Shown here piece after piece: positions 46,385-55,577 of a stretch of DNA of 64,000 nt. Positions within the stretch are counted from its first letter, which is position 1, and every line of letters begins with the position of its first letter. Source of the stretch: an uncultured Actinomycetes bacterium (GTDB taxonomy: Bacteria; Actinomycetota; Acidimicrobiia; Acidimicrobiales; RAAP-2); the NCBI GenBank assembly GCA_903871335.1, contig CAIQGE010000030.1, positions 1-64,000 on the forward strand, in the 5' to 3' direction. The notes beneath the pieces were generated by a model. It ran no database searches, was not told where the DNA came from, and was given only the letters and a program-made list of their open reading frames with translations. A program made the translations under genes and the position numbers.

Positions 46385-46404
46385 TTCAGGACCATCGACC
46401 CTAG
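46385..46404. promoter_or_regulatory. DosR/DevR-like box upstream of cydA
   Basis: TTCAGGACCA followed by TCGACCCTAG agrees with the DosR consensus at 14 of 20 positions. It shares GGACC, four bases, ACCCTA with the box before the PNPOx-like gene (12 of 15 identical). It ends 34 bases before the cydA ATG. Confidence 0.5.
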
Positions 46405-46438
46405 AGGGCCGTCATCAAGCCGTCCTACCTTCAATGGC

Positions 46439-47851
46439 ATGAACCAATTGATTGCAGGCATTTCAACAGTGTCGCTCGCGAGATGGCAGTTCGCGATCAC
46501 GACGGTGTTCCACTTCCTGTTCGTCCCGTTGACGATCGGGTTGGGGCTCCTCGTGGCGATTCTGCAGACCGTGGCGTACAAGAGAAAGGACGATTCCTAC
46601 GACCGCATGGCGCGATTCTTCGGGAAGTTATTCCTCATCAACTTCGCGATCGGCGTGGTCACGGGCATCGTGCAGGAATTCCAGTTCGGTATGGACTGGT
46701 CCCGTTACAGCGTTTACGTCGGCAACATTTTCGGCGCACCGCTCGCTATTGAGGGCCTCCTGGCGTTTTTCATGGAGTCCACGTTCTTGGGCGTTTGGAT
46801 CTTCGGTCGCGGCCGCGTTTCCCCGCGCGTCCACCTCGCGTCGATTTGGTTGGCCAGTTTGGGCACCTTCCTGTCGGCAATTTTCATCATCGCGGCGAAT
46901 GCCTGGATGCAGCACCCGGTTGGTTACAAGGTCATCACCGTGCACGGCCAGAAGCAGGCGATCATGACGGACTTCTGGGCCGTGATCACGAACTCCACGT
47001 TCATTGATGCCTACTTGCACGTCGTCTTCGGCGCGATCCTGACCGCCTCGGTGTTCATGTTGGCCATCGCCGCCTACCACTTGCGTCGCGGCAACTCCGT
47101 GAGCGACTTCGGGAAAGTGGCGCGTATCGCCATCGTGGTCACCGTTCTCGCCGGCATGGGAACGATCTTCCTCGGTGACTCGCAAGCCAAGCAGATGGAA
47201 CAGCAGCAGCCCATGAAAATGGCCGCCGCCGAAGCTCTGTACGACACGCAGAACGGGGCGTCATTCTCGCTCCTCACCGTTGGTGACCTATCGGGCAACC
47301 CGATCTTTCAGATTCGACTCCCCCACTTGTTGAGCGTGCTCGCCACCAACAGTTGGAACGGACAGGTCAAGGGCATCAATCAGCTGCAGTCCGAAGCCAC
47401 CGCGAAGTACGGCAAGGGCAGTTACGTGCCGATCCTCTGGGTCGAGTACTGGACCTTCCGCGTCATGGTCGGACTCGGCTTCCTCCTCCTCGCCCTCGGC
47501 GCCTACGGGTTGTACCTCATGCGCAAGGGTCGGCTCGAGAAATCGAAGAAGTTCCTGCGCTTCGCGTCGTGGATGCTCTTGGCCCCGTTCCTCGCCAACG
47601 CGACCGGGTGGATCTTCACTGAAGTGGGTCGTCAGCCGTGGATCGTCTACGGCCTGCTCAAGACCTCCAACGCGGTGACCGTCATTGCTCCGGGATACGT
47701 CGCAGCCAGCCTCATCGGCTTCACGGCGATCTACTCGTTCCTCGCGGTACTCGAGATTGGTCTCATGATCCGCGTGGCCACCAAGGGCCCCTCGGCCCTC
47801 CCCGCCACTTCTACCGAGTCGCCCGAGCGCGCTCTCGAACTCGTCTACTAG
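46439..47851 (+). CDS. cydA: Cytochrome bd ubiquinol/menaquinol oxidase subunit I
   Basis: A 470-aa membrane protein carrying the hemes of the high-affinity terminal oxidase. Visible: RWQFAITTVFHFLFVPLTIG (His ligand of heme d region), GIVQEFQFGMDW, a second ligand candidate His in DAYLHVVFG, a short Q-loop, and GRQPWIVYGLLKTSNAV. The ATG at 46439 starts MNQLIAGIS; the frame opens earlier at 46379 through the regulatory box, so that start is rejected. First of cydABDC. Confidence 0.97.
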   Translation: MNQLIAGISTVSLARWQFAITTVFHFLFVPLTIGLGLLVAILQTVAYKRKDDSYDRMARFFGKLFLINFAIGVVTGIVQEFQFGMDWSRYSVYVGNIFGAPLAIEGLLAFFMESTFLGVWIFGRGRVSPRVHLASIWLASLGTFLSAIFIIAANAWMQHPVGYKVITVHGQKQAIMTDFWAVITNSTFIDAYLHVVFGAILTASVFMLAIAAYHLRRGNSVSDFGKVARIAIVVTVLAGMGTIFLGDSQAKQMEQQQPMKMAAAEALYDTQNGASFSLLTVGDLSGNPIFQIRLPHLLSVLATNSWNGQVKGINQLQSEATAKYGKGSYVPILWVEYWTFRVMVGLGFLLLALGAYGLYLMRKGRLEKSKKFLRFASWMLLAPFLANATGWIFTEVGRQPWIVYGLLKTSNAVTVIAPGYVAASLIGFTAIYSFLAVLEIGLMIRVATKGPSALPATSTESPERALELVY

Positions 47852-47859
47852 GAGGAATT

Positions 47860-48930
47860 GTGTTTTCCCTACTTGCCACTACATCCACGAGTGGGCTCGA
47901 ACAGCTGTGGTTCGCGCTCATCGGCGTGCTCTGGTTGGGCTACTTCTTCCTCGAAGGTTTCGACTTCGGTGTCGGTACGCTCCTGCCGTTCCTCGCCAAG
48001 GACGATCTGGACCGACGAGTCCTGATCAATACCGTCGGCCCCGTGTGGGACGGCAATGAGGTCTGGCTACTCACTGCGGGTGGCGCCACATTTGCTGCTT
48101 TCCCCCTCTGGTACGCGACCGTGTTCTCGGGTTTCTACCTGGCGCTGTTCTTGGTGCTGGCGGCCCTGATCTTCCGCGGTATGGCCTTTGAGTTCCGTTC
48201 GAAGAAGGAGAGTGAGTCCTGGCGTCGTTGGTGGGACCGTGCCATCTTCTGGGGCTCGGCCCTGCCGGCCCTGCTGTGGGGAGTGGCGTTCGCCGACTTC
48301 GTCCACGGCGTGCCGATCGGTCAGAACGCCACCTGGACGGGAACATTCTTTGATCTCGTGAAGCCCTACGCCTTGGTTGGTGGACTGACGACCCTGTCGC
48401 TGTTCACTCTCCACGGGGCAACCTTCCTCGGACTAAAGACCGACGGGCAGATGCGCGAGCGTGCACGTCGTGCCGGTGTGTTGCTGGCGCCGATCACGTT
48501 CGTGATCATGTTCGTCTTTCTGGGTTGGACGTATCTCTCCACGCGTTCCATGCACCACGCCGGACTCGTACCTCCGTTCCTGCCGGTGGTCGGACTGATG
48601 GTGCTCGCGTCGGTGGGATGGTTGATTCGTGACCGTTTCGAAGGCTGGGCCTTTGTCGCTACGGCCCTCAGCATCGTGACGTTGTTCACGACGTTGCTAC
48701 TCAACTTGTACCCGAACGCGCTGGTGTCGTCCATCAGCCCCCGGTTCAATCTCACCTTGGCCGACGCGGCGTCACACCCGTACACACTCAAGGTCATGAG
48801 CATCGTGGCACTGATCTTCACGCCGTTCGTCCTCGTGTACCAGGCGTGGACCTACTGGGTCTTCCGTCAGCGCGTGCGTCGTCCGGGCGAAGAGATCACC
48901 GCGACGATCAACGAACCAGTCGAGGCGTAA
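47860..48930 (+). CDS. cydB: Cytochrome bd oxidase subunit II
   Basis: 356 aa with LWLGYFFLEGFDFGVGTLLP, VGPVWDGNEVWLLTAGGA and eight or nine membrane segments. GGAGG lies five bases before the GTG at 47860, directly after the cydA stop; the longer open frame inside cydA is a shadow. Confidence 0.96.
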   Translation: MFSLLATTSTSGLEQLWFALIGVLWLGYFFLEGFDFGVGTLLPFLAKDDLDRRVLINTVGPVWDGNEVWLLTAGGATFAAFPLWYATVFSGFYLALFLVLAALIFRGMAFEFRSKKESESWRRWWDRAIFWGSALPALLWGVAFADFVHGVPIGQNATWTGTFFDLVKPYALVGGLTTLSLFTLHGATFLGLKTDGQMRERARRAGVLLAPITFVIMFVFLGWTYLSTRSMHHAGLVPPFLPVVGLMVLASVGWLIRDRFEGWAFVATALSIVTLFTTLLLNLYPNALVSSISPRFNLTLADAASHPYTLKVMSIVALIFTPFVLVYQAWTYWVFRQRVRRPGEEITATINEPVEA

Positions 48931-48934
48931 GTCG

Positions 48935-50548
48935 ATGAGCAGGGCCGAGAGCCCCTCGGCCCTGCTCCGTCGCCTGAGCACGACCACGCCGTTGGCACGG
49001 CGCTCTCTCGTGGGTGCCGTCGTCAGCGGCGTACTCGCTCTGGTGTGCACCGTCGCTCAAGCGGTGGTGCTCGCGTCGTTGTTGGCGTCTGTTTTCGCGC
49101 ACGCCAACGCTCCGATCGCGGGACGTGTGCGCTGGCTCATCGCCATCACCGTCGTGCGGATGCTGATCGCGCTGCTCCAAGAACCGATCGGCGTCGCGGT
49201 GGCTGCTCCCGTGCGTCGCGACCTACGTGAGCGTGCGCTGCGCGCGGTTCTGGCTCACCGCGCCACGGGCACCACCGACGCCACCGTCCAACTGTGCACG
49301 CGAGGCATTGACGCCATCGAGAGCTACCTCGCTGGTTACGTACCCGCTCTCGTGTTGGCCACCGTCGCGCCCGTCGGCCTCATTGTCTGGATGGCGTGGA
49401 CGGACTGGTTCTCTGCGCTCATCGTGGCGGTCACCGTTGGCATGTTGCCCCTCTTCATGGTTCTGTTGGGTCTCGAAGCCAAGGAGAAGATGGAAGAACG
49501 CTGGCAGGAACAGGAGTGTTTGGCCAGTTACTTTGGCGACGTCGCCGTTGGGATGGCCACCCTGAAGGCCCATAACCGTTCGCGGCACGCCGTGGACACA
49601 CTCGACCGCGTGGGACGCGCCCTTCGGGATTCCACCATGGCGACGTTGCGCGTCGCGTTTCTCTCCAGTTTCGCCCTCGAACTGCTCGCGAGTCTCGCGA
49701 CCGCCCTCGTCGCGATGATGCTCGGCATTCGGCTGCTCAATGGCCACATTGCCCTCAGCACGGCGCTCGCCATCTTGATGGTCACCCCGGAGGTCTATTT
49801 GCCACTCCGGCGAGCCGCCGCCCAATTTCACTCCTCGTCCGACGGCGTCGCCGCCGCGTCGTCCGTCTTGGACCTGATCGACCTCCTCCCCACGTCGGGC
49901 GTGCGCAGAGCTCCGCGGACGCCGCCGACCATCTCGGTGCGTGATGCGCGCGCCACCCACGTTGGACGAGACCACGCGTCGCTCGAGCCCGTGTCCTTTG
50001 ACGTTCCCGCGGGGACCACCACCGTGCTCTTCGGTCCCTCTGGCGTAGGTAAGTCCACGCTTCTGCGATGCCTCGCCGGACTCGACGAACTCGCCGAAGG
50101 AACGATCACCATCGACGGCACTCCACTTGCTGACTACGACGAGTCCTCGTGGCACGAGGCCATCGCGTGGCTGCCGCAGGATCCCCAACTACCCGGTGAC
50201 ACGATTAGCGACGCGCTGCGACTAGGCCACGAGCGTCTCACGGACGACGATCTTCGCGCCGCGTTGCGCTCTGTCGAACTCGACGTGGCGCTCGATCGAC
50301 CGCTCGGCGAGGGTGGTGGAACCTTGTCCGCCGGACAACGCCGCCGCCTCGCTCTCGCGCGCGCCCTCCTGCGTTCACCGTGCGTCCTGCTACTGGACGA
50401 GCCCACCGCTCACTTGGACGCCGCGAGCGAGGCGATCATTCGCGACGTCCTCACTCGACAACGCGTAACGATGATCATCGCCACCCATCGAGAGATCGCC
50501 GCCGATCAGATCGTGACCCTGCGAGCACCGGAGCGCTTCGGTGTCTGA
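48935..50548 (+). CDS. cydD: ABC transporter CydD (cytochrome bd assembly)
   Basis: A 537-aa half-transporter: membrane domain (residues 1-310) with DLRERALRAVLAHRA, then an ATPase with Walker A GPSGVGKST, signature LSAGQRRRLALARAL and Walker B VLLLDEPTAHLD. CydDC is needed for bd oxidase maturation; in E. coli it exports reductants such as glutathione and cysteine. Starts four bases after cydB. Confidence 0.92.
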   Translation: MSRAESPSALLRRLSTTTPLARRSLVGAVVSGVLALVCTVAQAVVLASLLASVFAHANAPIAGRVRWLIAITVVRMLIALLQEPIGVAVAAPVRRDLRERALRAVLAHRATGTTDATVQLCTRGIDAIESYLAGYVPALVLATVAPVGLIVWMAWTDWFSALIVAVTVGMLPLFMVLLGLEAKEKMEERWQEQECLASYFGDVAVGMATLKAHNRSRHAVDTLDRVGRALRDSTMATLRVAFLSSFALELLASLATALVAMMLGIRLLNGHIALSTALAILMVTPEVYLPLRRAAAQFHSSSDGVAAASSVLDLIDLLPTSGVRRAPRTPPTISVRDARATHVGRDHASLEPVSFDVPAGTTTVLFGPSGVGKSTLLRCLAGLDELAEGTITIDGTPLADYDESSWHEAIAWLPQDPQLPGDTISDALRLGHERLTDDDLRAALRSVELDVALDRPLGEGGGTLSAGQRRRLALARALLRSPCVLLLDEPTAHLDAASEAIIRDVLTRQRVTMIIATHREIAADQIVTLRAPERFGV

Positions 50549-52280
50549 GATCACACGTGTCCCCTTGCGAGCCGCGCTCGTGGCAGAACGCCGCGCCGTC
50601 CGTCGCGCACTGGGCGCCGGAGCGCTGGTGTCGCTCGCGACGGTGGCACTCGCGGCCACGTCCGCGTGGCTGATCGTGCGCGCCGCTGAACGCCCGAGTG
50701 TCCTGTCGCTCACGGTCGCGATGGGTCTCGTCCAGCTGTTCGCGCTCGGGAAGGCCGCCGGTCGCTACCTCGAGCGCACCGAGACGCACCGCGCGGCACT
50801 CGGAGCGATGGCGCGACTGCGCGCCACTACCGCCGCCGCATTGGAACCGCTCCTTCCCGCGGGGCTCGGACCCTCCACCCCGGGAGTGGTCGACGCCGTC
50901 ATCGGGGATGTCGAACGCGTCCAAGATCTCCTCACCGCCGTCGCCGCACCGCTCGTCGCCGCAGCGGTGGCCGGTCTCGTCTCGGCGGTCGCCCTCGGTG
51001 TCCTCTCGTGGCTCTGCGCCGCGACGCTCGGGGTGGCCCTCGTGTTCGTGGGTCTCGTCGCACCGACACTGGCGGCTCGCTTGGGGTGGCGTGACGAAGA
51101 AGAGGCACGGCGCGTCCACGCAGCATTGACGCGCGTCATCGACGACGCCACTCGACACGGTGACGAGATTGTGGGCGTCGGCGATGAGACCTGGCTCCTG
51201 GCACGACTTCGTGCGGCGGATCGTGAATTGGACCAAGCCCACCGACGGCGAGCCTGGTCACAGGGCGTCGTGGGTGCCCTCACGACCTTCGCGAGTGGCG
51301 TCACCGTCATCATCCTCAGCGCGGAATCCATTTCCGCCGTGCGACACGGAACGATGGATCGGGCCGCCATCGCGGTGCCCGTGCTCTTGGCCATCGCGGC
51401 CCTAGATCTCGCCTCTTCCGTGGCCCCCGCCGTGGTGTCGCTTCGTGGCGACCTCCTCGCCGCCACCCGACTGGGCGACCTCGCGAACATCGCTCCTCCG
51501 GTCAGCGAGCCCCCGGCTCCCCACGACCTCAGCACGAGGCCGGACGCCGTGATCGCGAGAGACCTGAGTCGCGCGTTCGCCGATCATCTGGTGTTGGACC
51601 ACGCTTCGGTGGTCGTGCGTCCGGGGGATTTTGTGCGATTGCGAGGACCGAGTGGTTCGGGCAAGACGACTCTCGCGCTTCTCCTCGCCCACTTCTTGGA
51701 TCCTTCGGGCGGTGAAGTGTTGCTCGGCGATGATCCCTATTCGCGTCTTTCCTCGCCGCAGGTTCGTGAATACGTGGGTTTCGTCGATGATGAGCCACAC
51801 GTCTTCGCGACGTCCCTCGCGGCCAACCTTCGGGTGGCTCGCGAAAACGCTACCGACGATGAACTCCTGCAGGCGTGTCGTGCCGCGGGGCTCGGTCCAC
51901 TACTCCTCACGTTGCCCGAGGGACTCGATAGTCGCATTGGTGGCCGTAGTGAGCAACTATCCGGCGGGGAACGTCGGCGACTCGGTCTCGCACGAGAACT
52001 TCTCGCCCAACGTTCCGTCGTGATTTTGGATGAGCCCACCGAAGGACTCGACAGCGAGAGTGCGGCGCAGGTCATGGCGACCATTCGTTCAACCTACCGA
52101 GATCGTGCCGTGCTCGTGATCACTCACCGCACCACCGACGTGCCGGACGCCACCCTGTCACTCGAATTACGCCATGGCGAGATCATCGCTGTTCGCGACG
52201 AAGAATCGCTAGGCGATGGTGAAGACCTCGGGGCCGTTGTCGGTGATGGCAATGGTGTGCTCGAAGTGCGCGGAGAGTGA
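50541..52280 (+). CDS. cydC: ABC transporter CydC (cytochrome bd assembly)
   Basis: A 579-aa half-transporter, partner of CydD: membrane domain with GAGALVSLATVALAATSAWL and AAGRYLERTETHRAALG, ATPase with GPSGSGKTT, LSGGERRRLGLAREL and VVILDEPTEGLD. GTG start overlapping cydD by eight bases. Its last 72 bases run antisense over the end of map; the terminal residues after ELRHGEIIAV look unconstrained. Confidence 0.92.
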   Translation: MSEITRVPLRAALVAERRAVRRALGAGALVSLATVALAATSAWLIVRAAERPSVLSLTVAMGLVQLFALGKAAGRYLERTETHRAALGAMARLRATTAAALEPLLPAGLGPSTPGVVDAVIGDVERVQDLLTAVAAPLVAAAVAGLVSAVALGVLSWLCAATLGVALVFVGLVAPTLAARLGWRDEEEARRVHAALTRVIDDATRHGDEIVGVGDETWLLARLRAADRELDQAHRRRAWSQGVVGALTTFASGVTVIILSAESISAVRHGTMDRAAIAVPVLLAIAALDLASSVAPAVVSLRGDLLAATRLGDLANIAPPVSEPPAPHDLSTRPDAVIARDLSRAFADHLVLDHASVVVRPGDFVRLRGPSGSGKTTLALLLAHFLDPSGGEVLLGDDPYSRLSSPQVREYVGFVDDEPHVFATSLAANLRVARENATDDELLQACRAAGLGPLLLTLPEGLDSRIGGRSEQLSGGERRRLGLARELLAQRSVVILDEPTEGLDSESAAQVMATIRSTYRDRAVLVITHRTTDVPDATLSLELRHGEIIAVRDEESLGDGEDLGAVVGDGNGVLEVRGE

Positions 52281-52949
52281 TCCGTCAGCGGTCACGACGC
52301 TCCAGCCATCTTCCAATTGAAAGGTGTCGGGGCTTCCCACGTTGACCATGGGTTCCACCGCGAAGACCATGCCGGTCTTGAGCGTCGGACCGGGCACCCC
52401 GGGCCAGTAGTTGGTGACCTGCGGGCTTTCGTGCATGGCCGTGCCGATGGCGTGACCCACGTATTCGCGTACGACCGAGAAGCCCGCGCCTTCGGCGACC
52501 TTCTGGACCGCTCGGCCGATCTCGTTGAGTCGGTTGCCCTTGACCATCTGGTCAATTCCCGCCCACAACGAGCGCTCGGTCACCTCGAGGAGTTTCTTCG
52601 CGGTCTCGGAAATCTCGCCGACACCCGCGGTGTAGGCGGCGTCGCCGTGATAGCCCTCGATGATCGCGCCGCAGTCAACCGAAATAATGTCGCCCTCTTC
52701 GAGCACGTAGTCCCCGGGAATGCCGTGGACGATCATGTCGTTGGGACTCGTGCAGATCACCGCGGGGAAACCGTGATAGTTCAAGAAATTACTCCGGGCT
52801 CCACGCTTTTCGATCACCGCGGCGGCCACGTTGTTGAGGTCCATGGTGGTCACGCCCGGGCGAATCGCCGCGCGAGTTGCTTCGTGCATCTCGGCGACGA
52901 CCTTGCCCGCCTTGCGCATCTTGGCGAGCTCGTCGCTCGAACGCCTCAA
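52209..52949 (-). CDS. map: Methionine aminopeptidase, type I
   Basis: Removes the initiator Met. The 246-aa protein has the five metal ligands of the pita-bread fold: VDCGAIIEGYHGDAAYT (two Asp), the His in GHAIGTAMHESP, and the Glu residues in VFAVEPMV and HFEHTIAI. It starts with TTG overlapping the adk stop (TTGA). Last gene of the minus-strand S10-spc series; infA, which usually follows, lies 8.5 kb away. Confidence 0.96.
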   Translation of the reverse strand: MRRSSDELAKMRKAGKVVAEMHEATRAAIRPGVTTMDLNNVAAAVIEKRGARSNFLNYHGFPAVICTSPNDMIVHGIPGDYVLEEGDIISVDCGAIIEGYHGDAAYTAGVGEISETAKKLLEVTERSLWAGIDQMVKGNRLNEIGRAVQKVAEGAGFSVVREYVGHAIGTAMHESPQVTNYWPGVPGPTLKTGMVFAVEPMVNVGSPDTFQLEDGWSVVTADGSLSAHFEHTIAITDNGPEVFTIA

Positions 52950-53605
52950 AGAAGTCCTCGCCCGACGAGGACTTCGTGAATCGAGTTACTCACCGCGGCC
53001 ACGTCCTGGTTGCCGTCAATCTCGACCAGCAGTCCTCGTTCGGCGTAGAAATCAAGCAGAGGTCGGGTGTCGCGCTCGTAGGCGGCCAGTCGGGTGGCGA
53101 TGGCCTCCGGTGTGTCGTCCGCGCGCTGCACGACGTCGCCGCCGCACTTCTCGCAGGTCCCCGACACCGCCGAGACGTCGGTGTCGGTGTAGATCGATCC
53201 ACACTCCTGACAGACGCGACGTGAACTCAATCGTTCGGTCACCAATTCGGTGGGAACCTCTATGTTCACAACGAGAGAGACACCCTCCGGCCCGAGCAAA
53301 TTCTCGAGCGCTTCGGCCTGCCCAATGGTGCGCGTGCACCCGTCGAGCAGGGCGCCACCCGTCGCGTCAGCTTGTTCAAGACGCTCCTCGATGAGGCGCA
53401 TGATCAGATCGTCGGAGACGAGTTCGCCACGGTCCAAGACTTCTTTGACCTCGAGGCCGACGGGCGTGCCGGCCTTGACGGCTGCGCGAAGGATGTCACC
53501 GGTGGACACGTGTGGAATGCCGTAACGCTCCGACAGCAATGCACACTGCGTGCCTTTACCGGCACCTTGCTTTCCGAGAACGACGAGGACGAGACGTTGC
53601 GACAT
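52946..53605 (-). CDS. adk: Adenylate kinase, long form with zinc LID
   Basis: 219 aa: P-loop GKQGAGKGTQ at 11-20, AMP-binding STGDILRAAV, and the LID with four cysteines (CQECGS and CEKCGG) that should hold zinc. The normally invariant DGFPRT motif reads DGCTRT at 88-93; Arg92 is kept, but Phe and Pro are replaced by Cys and Thr. Otherwise complete and in its usual place between secY and map. Confidence 0.95.
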   Translation of the reverse strand: MSQRLVLVVLGKQGAGKGTQCALLSERYGIPHVSTGDILRAAVKAGTPVGLEVKEVLDRGELVSDDLIMRLIEERLEQADATGGALLDGCTRTIGQAEALENLLGPEGVSLVVNIEVPTELVTERLSSRRVCQECGSIYTDTDVSAVSGTCEKCGGDVVQRADDTPEAIATRLAAYERDTRPLLDFYAERGLLVEIDGNQDVAAVSNSIHEVLVGRGLL

Positions 53606-53612
53606 GCTCGAC

Positions 53613-54902
53613 CTACTTCATGAACCCTTCGTAGTTGCGCATCATCAACTGGCTGTCGATCTGCTGCATCGTCTGTAGGGCGACACCGACCGCGATCAAC
53701 AGGGTCGTGCCGTAGTACGGGAAGCGCTGGATCGACCAGAGGTACATGAAGATCGACGGCACCACGGCCACCGAAGCGAGGAAGCTACCACCGACGAAAG
53801 TGATCCGGTTCGTCAATTTCGCCAAGTAGCGCTCGGTCGGGATACCCGGTCGAATACCCGGGATGAAACCGCCCTGCTTGCGCAAGGTGTCAGCGACCTG
53901 ATGGGGTTCGAAAGACACGTTGATCCAGAAGAAGCAGAACGCGAAGATCATCATGAAGTCGATGACGATGTAGAACAAACTGGTCGGCTGCAACGAGTGG
54001 TTCACGAAATTCTGGAACCATGTCCAAGGGACGATGTTCGACAGCAGGATCGGGATGTAGAGCAACGAACTCGCGAAGATGATCGGGATCACACCCGAGT
54101 GGTTCACCTTGAACGGCAAGTAGTTGGACTGACCCTGGACGATCTTGCGACCCACCACGCGGCGCGCGTAGGTCACCGGAATACGACGTTGACCCTGGTC
54201 GACCCGCACGATGACGACGAGTAGGCCCAGCGAGACGGCGAGCAGGATGAAGAACTTGAGTGGTCCACCCGTGTTCCAGATCGCGCGACCACCCGACGGC
54301 AGTCCGGAGACCACCGAGGAGAAGATCAAGATCGACATACCCTGACCAATACCGCGCTGCGTGACGAGTTCGGACAACCACATCACCACGACGGTGCCCG
54401 CGGTGAGGATGAGGACCATGAACAGTCCCATCCAGACGTTGAAGCCCTTCACCATGAGGTCGATATTGAATCCGAGGAACGCGGAGTCGTGCCCGTGGAA
54501 GGCGTAGACGAGTCCGGTGGACTGCAGCAACGCCAAAACGATGGTCAAATAACGCGTCGTCTGGGTGATCTTCTTCTCACCCGTCGAACCTTCCTCACGC
54601 CACTGCGTGAGTTTCGGGACCACGGTCTGCAGCAATTGCATGACGATGGACGCAGTGATGTACGGCATGATGCCGAGTCCGAACACCGCGATCTTGGTGA
54701 GGGCACCGCCGGAAAACAGGTTCAAGAACCCGAGTGCTCCCGAAGCCCCCGCCTTGGATTGCAGCGTCTGCACCTGGGTCCACGACACGCCCGGCACGGG
54801 CACGTTGGCGCCCAGCTGGTACAGGCCGATCATCGCCAGAGTGAAGAGAACCTTGTTCCGAAGATCCGGAACGCGAAAGATGTTCCCGAGGCGCGCGAGC
54901 AC
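53613..54902 (-). CDS. secY: Protein translocase subunit SecY
   Basis: 429-aa core of the Sec channel with ten membrane segments. Motifs: IFRVPDLRNKVLFTLAM at the start, VPGVSWTQVQ, the plug-side FSGGALTKIAVFGLGIMPYI and C-terminal TSLFYIVIDFMMIFAFCFFW. GTG start. Five bases after rplO. Confidence 0.97.
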   Translation of the reverse strand: MLARLGNIFRVPDLRNKVLFTLAMIGLYQLGANVPVPGVSWTQVQTLQSKAGASGALGFLNLFSGGALTKIAVFGLGIMPYITASIVMQLLQTVVPKLTQWREEGSTGEKKITQTTRYLTIVLALLQSTGLVYAFHGHDSAFLGFNIDLMVKGFNVWMGLFMVLILTAGTVVVMWLSELVTQRGIGQGMSILIFSSVVSGLPSGGRAIWNTGGPLKFFILLAVSLGLLVVIVRVDQGQRRIPVTYARRVVGRKIVQGQSNYLPFKVNHSGVIPIIFASSLLYIPILLSNIVPWTWFQNFVNHSLQPTSLFYIVIDFMMIFAFCFFWINVSFEPHQVADTLRKQGGFIPGIRPGIPTERYLAKLTNRITFVGGSFLASVAVVPSIFMYLWSIQRFPYYGTTLLIAVGVALQTMQQIDSQLMMRNYEGFMK

Positions 54903-54907
54903 GAGTA

Positions 54908-55393
54908 CTACCGGTTCTGGTGCTGGTTGCCGGACGCGGGAGGACGCACCGCGAAGGGCAGTGCGACTTCGGTGACCGTGCCACCGGCGGACTCAATCGC
55001 ACTCTTCGCCGAGGCGGAGAAACCGTGCGCCGAGACGTTGAGCGCCGTGCTCACCGCTCCGCGGCCGAGAATTTTGACGAGATCGTTCTTGCGCACGAGA
55101 CCATTCGCCACGAGCACTTCCGGCGTGATGTCCGTAATGCCGAGAACCGTGAGGGCGTCAAGGTTCACCGGCGTGTACTCGACGCGGAAGGGGTTCGTGA
55201 AACCCTTGAGCTTCGGAATGCGCTGCAGCAACGGCAGCTGTCCACCTTCGAAGCCCGCGGGGATCTGGCGACGCGCCTTCTGACCCTTGGTACCACGGCC
55301 GGCGGTCTTGCCACCCTTGCCCGCGATACCGCGACCGACGATCTTCTTGCGATGCGTAGAGCCCTTGGGGGGCTGCAGATCGTGGAGTTTCAT
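54908..55393 (-). CDS. rplO: 50S ribosomal protein L15
   Basis: 161 aa with MKLHDLQPPKGSTHRKKIVG, GKGGKTAGRGTKGQKAR and GFEGGQLPLLQRIPKLKGF. The ATG at 55393 has GAGG upstream; TTG at 55399 is an alternative that overlaps rpmD. Confidence 0.96.
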   Translation of the reverse strand: MKLHDLQPPKGSTHRKKIVGRGIAGKGGKTAGRGTKGQKARRQIPAGFEGGQLPLLQRIPKLKGFTNPFRVEYTPVNLDALTVLGITDITPEVLVANGLVRKNDLVKILGRGAVSTALNVSAHGFSASAKSAIESAGGTVTEVALPFAVRPPASGNQHQNR

Positions 55394-55395
55394 GA

Positions 55396-55575
55396 TCAAA
55401 CCTCTTCGACTTGAACCAGGTGGGGGACCCGAGCGATCATCCCACGAATTTCGGGTCGGTCAGGCAACACGTTGCTCTGACCGATCTTGCGCAAACCGAG
55501 CGCGCGCAGAGTACCGCGATGCTTCGGCTTCGTGCCGATGCTCGAGCGAATCTGCGTGACCTTGAGTTCCGCCAT
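55396..55575 (-). CDS. rpmD: 50S ribosomal protein L30
   Basis: A 59-aa protein: MAELKVTQIRSSIGTKPKH, then RGTLRALGLRKIGQS and EIRGMIARVPHLVQVEE. It fits the L30 pattern of eubacterial spc operons between rpsE and rplO. It starts two bases after rpsE. Confidence 0.95.
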   Translation of the reverse strand: MAELKVTQIRSSIGTKPKHRGTLRALGLRKIGQSNVLPDRPEIRGMIARVPHLVQVEEV

Positions 55576-55577
55576 GA

